This document shows, in pieces, positions 7,208 through 14,534 of a stretch of 14,534 bases of DNA. The position numbers were made by a program, and so were the translations under genes. The stretch spans positions 1 to 14,534 of the forward strand of contig JAXIUW010062229.1 of NCBI GenBank assembly GCA_035591015.1, read 5' to 3'. This stretch comes from Cephalothrix simula. Lineage: Eukaryota; Nemertea; Palaeonemertea; Archinemertea; Cephalotrichidae. The notes under the pieces are model-generated. The model did not search any database, was not told the origin of the DNA, and saw nothing but the letters and a program-made list of their open reading frames with translations. How positions within the stretch are numbered: the stretch's first letter is position 1; each line of letters begins with the position of its first letter.

Positions 7208-7929
7208 ATTAATAATAAGTATGAGAGAAAATTTCATAATACTAATGTAACTTAAATTATGCTCATGCATTTTACCCGGCATATAGCCAGTTTACTGGTA
7301 CCCGATTGGGTTTTGGTATCTATATCATCTTCCAGGATCTCCTGAAAGTTTTCAGTAGCATGAAAATTTGAAAATTGTTAGTCAAAGTTGCACTTAACTG
7401 GATGATACAAAAATTTTCATGCCTCATCAATTCAACTCCTTAAATAGGTTATCAAATATTACCCACTTCATTGACATGGATATCATTATCGGTAAGCTAA
7501 GTGAAAGATGATGAGTCATACTGGCAAGATCTGTTTCATGATTTCAGAATCAGGTAGGTATCGAAGGAAGGTACTTTTGACATGATAAACAAATTGTTTT
7601 GTTCAGTTTTGTTCAATAATTGAGTATACCATCATTACAAAATTGTTGATTAATTATGATAGTCGGAAATTGACTATAGTTGAGTTAAAGAATTATTGTA
7701 AATAGTTTTGTTGCTAAGTCATATAAACAATGGTGTAATTTTCAAAAATATAAACTACGGTAACTGTGGAAATTATGTCAAATAATAATAACAATATAAA
7801 TCCCCGTTCTGTTTTTTGTTCCATTTTTTTTCAATTTTGCTCTTTGTAGTTATAAATACAAATTAATTACTAAGGGGAAAGTAAGACAAAATACAAAATT
7901 CAGAAATACAATAAACTCAAAATTGAAAA
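7208..7929. other. Intergenic, AT-rich; no gene seen
   Basis: This lies between the mobile element and the eIF5-like 3' end. A 12-bp inverted repeat GCATGAAAATTT/AAATTTTCATGC lies between about 7359 and 7423. An AP-1 site, TGAGTCA, lies at 7512-7518. No coding potential is apparent. Confidence 0.55.
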
Positions 7930-8235
7930 TATAATAGATAGATATATACACATATCACTTTAATAATTTTACCACAATAAATATAACAATATACCATTCA
8001 CAGATACTTTAACAAGATACAATTCAATGCTTCCATTAAATATGTAAGCTGATTTACCTTTAGTTAGATATTTAAAATGTGGAATTCACATTGACCTTAG
8101 ACAACATTTTTTTGACAACAAAGGTTCCGATCACAAGGCCTTAAAATTTTGATATAATTAGCCTATTTACAGTGTGAACAAAAATTAATTTGAAAGCAAA
8201 ACTTAAACACGGATGACAATAGTTAGTTTATAAGT
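7930..8235 (-). other. Probable 3' UTR of the eIF5-like gene
   Basis: Downstream of the stop on the minus strand, no AATAAA was found. An ATTAAA (plus TTTAAT, 7959-7964) is the best poly(A) signal and is followed on that strand by TGTGTATATATC, a plausible G/U-rich element. This would give a UTR of about 270-300 bases. The exact end is inferred. Confidence 0.45.
7959..7964 (-). terminator. Candidate poly(A) signal (ATTAAA) of the eIF5-like gene
   Basis: Minus-strand ATTAAA lies about 270 bases after the TAA, with a downstream TGTGTATAT stretch. It is the only canonical-type hexamer found there. Confidence 0.4.
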
Positions 8236-8355
8236 TTAGAGGGCGTCAATGTCAAGGTCATCATCATCCTCATCATCATTAGCAACAGCTGATGGTTTGC
8301 CTGCTGGAACGATCTTCTGCGTTTCAAGTTTGGAGACTCCTTCTTTGTATTCAAT
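8236..8355 (-). CDS. EIF5: Last coding exon of eukaryotic translation initiation factor 5 (eIF5), partial gene
   Basis: eIF5 is the GTPase-activating protein for eIF2 in the 43S/48S pre-initiation complex and acts in the cytoplasm at start-codon selection. This exon follows a good minus-strand acceptor (ttttctatctttttag, AG at 8357-8356), begins with a complete codon and encodes 39 residues ending in TAA (8238-8236). It opens IEYKEGVSKLETQKI and ends in the acidic tail DDDDLDIDAL. From family knowledge, animal eIF5 ends in a similar I-E-V-x-Y ... D-D-I-D-I-D-A-I tail after the W2/HEAT domain, and spacing and residues agree well. The zinc-ribbon GAP domain and the W2 domain are not in the window, so the last intron is probably more than 6 kb. 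It converges on the bZIP gene, with 4.3 kb between stop codons. The short length limits certainty. Confidence 0.75.
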   Translation of the reverse strand: MEYKEGVSKLETQKIVPAGKPSAVANDDEDDDDLDIDAL

Positions 8356-10275
8356 CTAAAAAGATAGAAAAAATTGTTTCAAAAATGTATACACAATGTA
8401 TCAGCAGGTATCAGTAAGTTTTGTTTGCCATAAAACATCTTCAGGGTGACCACAGACCCCAAGAGACAAAGTTCCCTCAGCATATTACATTTCCATGTTT
8501 TTTTTCGTTTCATGAAAAATATTTTTGAGACAACAATTGGATGATGCACAGAAAAGATTTGCGCGTTTGACCTAAAATTTTACTGACATTTCCAGGCTTT
8601 TAAACTATGATATAAGATTTTTTAATACAACTAAGAAAATATGAATGGTCGAATTTCAAAATAAAAGATATTTAAACTTTACTGGCAACAAAATGATTTA
8701 TAAATTTAAAGTTAATAATAGTATGACTCATTCAGATATACCTCATTAACCACTGTTTGACAACAGAACAAGAAGGACCTCATGCAATGATAAGATCAGA
8801 GATAGAGGTCATATTTTTTATTTCATTTACATGATTTACATATGATGAATCATGTAAACTTGTAAAGTATAAGTATTTAGATAATTGATAGTAGTTTTGT
8901 GTTCCACAATGTTATGGTGAGTCACCCTGTTTGTTGGTGAACCACAATCCACAACACTGGCTAGACTCTAATACATGTCGGGATGTCTGCCAAGTTTTTT
9001 CTTATCATCACAATATAAGGGCCGTGGAGGTAAGGGGGTAGGGCCAATTTTTTGTCATTATTATAGAGGTCATAAACAGCATTAAAGTAAAGTCATTTAT
9101 TGAAAATTTTAAGCATTATGAAAAATGTAAGCATTAAGACCTTGAAACACGACTTGAAGAATTCATAAGTAAATATATGAAAGGCAATTGAATAAAAAAG
9201 CATAACATATTTTCTATAAATAACTTTTTAAAAGCCCAAAAATAAATTGACGATTTAAAAGGATCTAAAAGCATGAGCGAATTGAGCGTCAGAGATCACA
9301 CGAATGACGTAGGTAAATCATTGTTCCGTACAAATTAATCATTCATAAGGACAACGAACTTATTTCTACTGTTTTCCATAGGCCATTTTAGTACTTATGA
9401 ATAATAAAATACATACAATGCTTGGGCACTTTCAGTAATAAAGATTTCCAGATGGTTAGTTTTTAAAAAAAAATTAGTATGTAGGCGGGAGATTTATTGT
9501 TGGACCGAATTTGTTTCAATGTACCGAACTAAAAATTGGTACCAAAGTAAAAATTTTAGATATGGTCACAACCTGCGCAAGGTCCACCATTTGCGCATAA
9601 TAGGTTTTTTTCTAAATAGCGCACATTAGGTATTTTCTTCATTTGCGCATATTTGTTTGTACCCCATACTAGTTTTCATGGTCAATGAACACACTTGATA
9701 AAGCCTTGTTTCCGTTTCGTCAATCTTGGATCTTACCTAGATTTTTATGTTCAAAGAATGCAAACGCACCAGCATTTTTTTTCACATAGCGCATTGCACA
9801 ATGACTATGGGACTGATCCCGATGTTACATTAAAAAAATCCCCCACCTCCAGTGCCTCTGGCAACCTCCAAAATCAATTTGTAAACAAAAACAAAAGTAT
9901 CACTATTCATGAATAATTTGTCTCGTACGACTATCATGTGAGAATTTTTCATTCATAAAATGATGCATCAGACGCAGGTGGGTGTTCAGAAATTGGAAAA
10001 ACCCAATGGCAGATGGCCAAGTCTGTCACTGTCCTTAATATCATTATTATCGGCACATTATGATAAATCAATAGAGTTCTATATGTGATAAACTCATGAC
10101 CTAAGCAATTTAAGTAGGGACAGCAACCGATAACAAATAATTACTACTATAGACCCAATATGTGACATCGATTTTTGACTCCACCCACAACAGTGAGTCA
10201 TCTTCAGCTGCTGATGTCTAGGAGCAAGTAGTGACACGGAATGTCATGTCAATATGTCAATATCAAAAAATAAAA
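8356..10275. other. Probable last intron of the eIF5-like gene (minus strand), no exons seen
   Basis: This is AT-rich sequence with no exon resembling the eIF5 W2 domain or its acidic linker on the minus strand. AP-1 consensus sites lie at 8724-8730, 8928-8934 (inside palindromic GGTGAGTCACC) and 10194-10200. A 26-bp tandem repeat lies near 9593. The short open frame at 9695-9916 shows no family resemblance. Confidence 0.5.
9593..9660. repeat. 26-bp tandem repeat, about 2.5 copies
   Basis: GCGCA units start at 9593 (GCGCATAATAGG), 9619 (GCGCACATTAGG) and 9645 (GCGCATATTTGT), exactly 26 bases apart, with similar T-rich spacers. The copies are diverged. TTTGCGCA-type words also appear nearby, at about 9575 and 9788. 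Confidence 0.6.
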
Positions 10276-10691
10276 CAGTACGGTACCAGGGTGGGGGAGG
10301 TGTGCTGTTGTCAGATTAGTTCATACTCCGACGTCAGATTAGTGGAAATTGGTCAAATTCAGAGAATCACCCACCCACCCTAACTAGTCCGACATAAATC
10401 AAACTAATCTCACACTATCCGATGGAACAAAAAAATTTCAAAACATATGTCGCGAAACGAAAAAAAATTTTTAATTTGTCGCGAAAGAAAAAATTTGTGG
10501 AAAATTTGTTATTGTTTTCGCGACAAAATTTTTACCCACATAGTCTCACATTTTGGTTACATTTTCTAGTAAAATATCGAAACACTCACCCACCAACTAG
10601 TCTGACGTCAGACTAGTTTCCTGCAGACCCCAAAACACCCACCCCACCCAAACTAGGCTGACAACCCCCCCCCTGACTATACCATGTACTG
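10276..10691. mobile_element. Inverted-repeat (MITE-like) element with nested palindromes
   Basis: Left end CAGTACGGTACCAGGGTGGGGG (10276-10297, continuing to GTTGTCAGATTAGTT at 10321) matches the inverted right end, whose reverse complement reads CAGTAC, GGTA, CAGGGGGGGGG, GTTGTCAG, TAGTT (10651-10691), with small gaps. Inside are repeated forms of CAGATTAGT/ACTAGTC, a TTGTCGCGAAA/TTTTCGCGACAA hairpin (about 10477-10528) and a perfect 24-bp palindrome. I could not identify a clean target-site duplication, so the true ends may differ. No transposase frame exists; the open frame at 10422-10616 is made of repeat sequence. Confidence 0.5.
10595..10618. repeat. Perfect 24-bp palindrome centred on a CRE (TGACGTCA)
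   Basis: The sequence from AACTAGTCTGAC to its exact mirror GTCAGACTAGTT is self-complementary with no spacer. The central octamer TGACGTCA (10603-10610, G of TGA at 10604) is the consensus cAMP-response element bound by ATF/CREB and ATF3-type dimers. Shorter CAGATTAGT/ACTAGTC words around it are related, so the palindrome probably belongs to the repeat element. Confidence 0.75.
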
Positions 10692-12169
10692 CTATGATTA
10701 TGAAAAAGATTTAAATAATTCCAATAAAAAATCTCCCAAAATTATTCAGCATTATCCGTAATTTAATCGATGTAATCAATGAACTGGACATTTCCATATA
10801 TGGTATGTAACTCTAGGACCTAGGTATGTCAATGATAACATGTGAAAACTTCTAAATCAGGAATTATTTTAGATCATATCTTTAAACAAAAATTTTTTCC
10901 ATTTTTTTAAAAATTATGTCACTTACTAAAGGAGTAGACTGAAAGAAGAAAGCATATCAAAAATATAAACCTTTAACCTTGGTTGAGAAGAAAAGTATAT
11001 ACAAATATTAGCCGATTATTTTGGTTCTTTAAAAAATGATTATAAAAACATTTCTTCAACTTCGTTACAAATTATTATACAAGCCTATGATAACGTTTTT
11101 TGATGAATCATCAATATGAGAACTTAACTACCCAGGAAGAAAATTGCTGACTCCCGCAAGAAAGAAACCTATATGTATCTTTTCTGAACTCTAAATATGA
11201 TATTATGCTTTGCGGTAATTTTGTGGTTCACCCTGATTTATGTTTTGATGAGGTTTTCACCCCCTCACAACAATTTTTTATGATCAAGGTCAAAATGTAG
11301 GGCGAAAATTAATTATGGCTTTTAACATCGCTGCAAATTGTTTATACAGAATCTTTTGACCAAATTAATGTCATTAAGGCACAAAAAGGCTTTGATATCA
11401 TAGAGGATACTATAGGGTAGTAAAATTACAAAAATATTAGAGAAAGGAGGTGGGGGAACCACCTACAATTACTACAAAAATCATTTGTAATATCTTAAAT
11501 CCATAATCTAATTACTCTTTTTATCGGTTAGTCTGTTGATATCTTTTTAGTTGATAATCGTAGCAAGCATGAGCATGGGCTCATACTACTAATAAAATGC
11601 AGAGCTAAGGAGCCAATTAAAAATACAAATGTAGGTAAATTATCTGATTATTGAATCATTCAGAGGTATCAATAAGTAAGGCTCCAGCTAAGTACAACAT
11701 CGACACCTGTTAAGATGGTGGTTTAATGTTTAAATCAGAAAATTCGACAAGTTGGCTAGTTGCACTGTCTACTGCGGGATAAGGCGCTCCAAGACGGTGC
11801 CAAAATCAAAATGTAATGCTTCGATAAACAATAAACTGAAGATTAGATGAGGATTCAATCTTTGGTAGAATAAATAAAAAATAGCCTTAAGACCTAACGT
11901 GCAAAGTTGAATAAACTAAATTAAATGAAACTGAAATTATAGCAAAATCTCATCATTTTATACAACGATACCTTTATAAGAATTAAACTTGGAACCTTTT
12001 TTGGTTCCCCTGAGGTCGAGGAGGCTCAACGTAAGTTTTGATCTTTGTTACGAACTTTGGTACCAAACTGCAATTATAATCCTGTCCCAAATTTCCAACT
12101 ATTTAGACACAGTGATTAGAACTTTTGAGTCCATAGATATAAAACAATAAAATTACGCTACCTTTGATG
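10692..12169. other. Non-coding or intronic AT-rich region
   Basis: No supported gene was found. It contains a CArg-type CCATATATGG (10794-10803), a possible 12-base microexon on the minus strand (10927-10938, framed by CAG and GTAAGT), a small hairpin AGGTGG-GGGAA-CCACCT near 11446, and GGAACC-TTTTTT-GGTTCC near 11991. Confidence 0.5.
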
Positions 12170-12798
12170 GACTATTTCGTGTGTGGTACCTAATGGAGAT
12201 TCCACCACCTAACATCTCAGCCGTAAATGGTCGCACTGAGTTGAAATTTGGCACACTTCTGCATGAACTATCGATGAACAATGTTCCAAAATATTTGACC
12301 TTGGACCATTTGCGCCGCCGCCACGAGCCTTTTTTGGCTCAAAAGTTGGCGAACTTTTTCTTCAAAAATTATCAATAATTTTATGGTGCCGGGCCCCAGA
12401 TAACATTTTTGAAGGTAAATGTGGTCAATTGTATTTGCAAAAATATATTTCGCCAAAAACTACACGGGAGCCCAAAAAGGATCGGAAAAAATTTTGAAAA
12501 AAATTTTCCAAAAAAAAATTTGGGGGGCGCAACGACGCCGATGTCACCCTATGATGTGTAGGAAGGATACCTTTTTAGCTTATTTAGGTCATTTTAGGGC
12601 CTTCGGCGTCATTTTGGACCGTTTTATGGCCAATTTCTAAAATCCGAAAACAAATATTTTAGCGCCGTCTTTTTTTTAAAAGGGTCTCCGTGCCCCGGGT
12701 AATGAATATTTACGCCCAGCCCTACCTACCCCCCTTCTACACAATTTTTTTCGCATTTTTTTCGTATAATTGTCAATAAAAAAAAAGAAAAAAAAAAC
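12170..12798. mobile_element. CpG-richer block ending in AATAAA and an A-rich tract, possible retroelement remnant
   Basis: Unlike its neighbours, this block is rich in GC and CpG (for example GGGGCGCAACGACGCCG near 12525-12541 and TTAGCGCCGTC near 12659-12669). It has open frames on both strands without recognisable families (plus 12181-12378; minus 12268-12456) and ends with AATAAA (12775-12780) running into an A-tract to 12797 broken by one G. The 3' A-tract suggests reverse transcription of an RNA copy, but I found no target-site duplication or reverse-transcriptase motif. It is described as a possible remnant only. Confidence 0.3.
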
Positions 12799-14516
12799 AT
12801 TTACCTGGACGAATTATCAATGTGCTTTTTCTAATAGGTGTTGATTTTTTTGTGATGTACGTTTTCTTCCCCGTTAATTTTTTCAAGAGCTTCTATGTAC
12901 TATGTTGACGCAAATGTAAGAATACATACCCCTGCGATTTTTTTTTTCGGGACTGGGTTTTCAGAAATATACCTGTGCCTTTTTAAAAAGTTTTTCAGAC
13001 TTTAGCTCCTAAAATAGTGTCAAAAAGGGTTTTACAATACTGATACTGATACTTTATACTGTAACACATTTATGTGATAAAATGGGTAAAAACACTAGTA
13101 AAATTGTGTTTTTCCCAAAATGACCCCCATCCCACCCCTCATCCGTGTATGCACACTTTTCACATATGTATTAAATTTTGTGACTATATTTGGTCGTATT
13201 TGAATCGAACTAGAATGTAAAATAATTTTTAAAGATTTTGCGTAGGTTATTGTATTTACAAACATTCCATCTTTAATATTTTGTTGAGAACACAGTCTGG
13301 TGAAAAATAAGGCAACAAAAATACACATTGTACATATAATTTTTTTGGCAGACATTAAAATTAAATTTTTTTTCTTTTAGGAATTGAACACTAAATATTA
13401 GAATTATGATTACATATGTTTCGTATCCTATTTTTTTGTAAAAAATATTTTTAGGTAAAAAATTATAACTTTCAAACAAAAATTGGATGGAATAGATGTA
13501 ATTGCATAGCTGTATTGAAAACAAAGTACTTAACATTCTTTGGGTCTGTTTGGAACTTAATTTGACGATCTAATCCTAGCTTTTTTCGGAATGACTCATT
13601 CACAGATCGATGACAAAGGACGTGATTTGACAGAATAATGATGTGCTCAGATGAAAAATGTGAAAAATACATATATATCCTATACATTTTACTGGTCTTT
13701 ATTGAGCATATTTGTAAATTGATTTTTATCTATACAGAACAAGGCAACATAATATTTGACACTAAGCCTGCATTTTTTGAAACAAGAATTTGGAATTCAT
13801 AGCTTTTTGATACAGAGATAGTTGAATCATTGACAGTCCATCCCATCCCTAACTTTATTTCCTATCACTTAATGGCCCAAAAGACGCGAATCGATCTTTT
13901 CTCCTTAGTTCTACCTTTTGACGGAAAATCAACAGATTAAGGCACGAACTGAGGCAAAATCTGTCCTTCGATTAACCAGGGACTGTATGACTCATCGTCA
14001 TGTGCTTGAGGAAATCAATAAGGATGACGAGACGCCCTGATCCAATGAATTTAATCTTATTTTGCTTCCTCAGCAATCCCAGATTTCTGCACATGACCGA
14101 ATTATTAATAAAAAAACAGCCGGAAGTAAAAAATAGGGGAGGGTTTGATTATATTTGTAAATATGTAATATCGTTTTTAAATATTAATTTAGGGACGTCG
14201 TCAGAAATAGGCAATAAAGCACCTTTTTAAGACTCTTTAAACGGAAGGGCCTAAAAAATTAACATTCGGCGAAAAATATGAATTTTTCCCCAATAAGCCA
14301 GATGATCATATTCTTGGCCATAAAGTGGTTTATTATGTAGTAGTGTTATAAAAATAAACCATATTTTCAACAATAATGTTATATCAATCCATTTTATGAC
14401 TCAAAAATGTTATTGAATTTTTTTTTCACATTTTTGTCACTTATTTGGTCATTTTTATTTTTGATTAGTATACAATTTACCGTAGTGAACTAACGGGTTT
14501 GTATATACCAATAAGT
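12799..14516. other. Non-coding AT-rich right flank
   Basis: Short open frames on the minus strand between 13095 and 13687 and on the plus strand at 14000-14230 are AT-driven or unrecognised. AP-1 consensus sites lie at 13592-13598, 13988-13994 and 14397-14403. A short ATACTG repeat occurs near 13037-13052. No eIF5 exon was recognised on the minus strand. Confidence 0.45.
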
Positions 14517-14531
14517 GGGGGGGGGGGGGGG
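14517..14531. repeat. Homopolymer G15 tract at the window edge
   Basis: Fifteen consecutive G stand three bases from the right edge. It is a probable microsatellite and a place where assemblies often break or miscount. Confidence 0.85.
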
Positions 14532-14534
14532 TAT

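Noticed and set aside
9695-9916. 73-codon plus-strand open frame
   Set aside because: Low-complexity AT-rich translation with no motif; it lies in probable intron sequence.
10422-10616. 64-codon plus-strand open frame
   Set aside because: It consists of poly-A/T and CGCGA hairpin sequence inside the repeat element and ends within the 24-bp palindrome.
10794-10803. CCATATATGG as a serum-response element
   Set aside because: It is a perfect CArG box, but about one is expected by chance in this window and it is 7 kb from the bZIP gene.
13095-13687. Three minus-strand open frames
   Set aside because: Composition is AT-driven. The segment 13540-13650 reads somewhat more protein-like (VNESFRKKLGLDRQIKF), but it does not match eIF5 and has only a weak acceptor and donor.
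14000-14230. 76-codon plus-strand open frame
   Set aside because: No recognised family and no splice or start context. The opposite strand also stays open for about 40 codons, so openness is not informative.
1-14534. CRISPR array, prokaryotic operon or viral genes
   Set aside because: There are no regularly spaced identical repeats, no dense open frames, and the supported genes are spliced and of animal type.

Overview
This is a eukaryotic, almost certainly metazoan, genomic window. It is strongly AT-rich, with spliced genes (GT-AG introns, polypyrimidine tracts), canonical poly(A) signals and many short palindromic repeats, and it has no prokaryotic gene packing. The repeat style, frequent TACATGT-type motifs and the proteins suggest a lophotrochozoan, perhaps a bivalve mollusc. 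That placement is inference; the sequence does not prove a species.

Two protein-coding genes can be supported, arranged tail to tail. On the plus strand (coding exons 2435-2671, 3210-3317 and 3433-3894) is a complete 268-residue AP-1-type bZIP transcription factor of the ATF3/JDP2 kind. It has a TP-x-x-KEE motif, a basic region of the form N-x-x-A-A-x-x-C-R and a five-leucine zipper. On the minus strand (8355-8236) is only the last coding exon of a second gene. Its acidic terminus DDDDLDIDAL closely resembles the C-terminus of translation initiation factor eIF5. The rest of that gene must lie beyond the right edge or be hidden in the 6 kb of AT-rich sequence there, where I found no further convincing exon.

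By region: 1-78 holds a tRNA-derived (Asp-anticodon-like) degenerate sequence on the minus strand. 79-2418 is non-coding upstream sequence with small repeats. 2419-3894 is the bZIP gene; its first intron also contains a plausible alternative last exon with its own AATAAA. 3895 to about 5805 is the probable long 3' UTR, containing two diverged copies of a long foldback repeat bounded by TTAA-flanked inverted termini, and several Pumilio-like motifs. 6054-7202 is a second candidate non-autonomous DNA transposon (terminal inverted repeats, 3-bp ACT duplication) with two internal hairpins. 7930-8355 is the 3' end of the eIF5-like gene. 8356-14534 is non-coding or intronic, with a third inverted-repeat element (10276-10691) that contains a perfect 24-bp palindrome around a CRE, a 26-bp tandem repeat, and a CpG-richer block ending in an A-rich tract (about 12170-12798).

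The most interesting points are a predicted bZIP-less isoform made by intronic polyadenylation, long inverted repeats inside the transcription factor's likely 3' UTR, and an apparent excess of AP-1 sites (nine TGA[C/G]TCA) across the locus. The excess could mean feedback by AP-1 factors on their own neighbourhood. None of these was tested by search or expression data; all are readings of the raw sequence.
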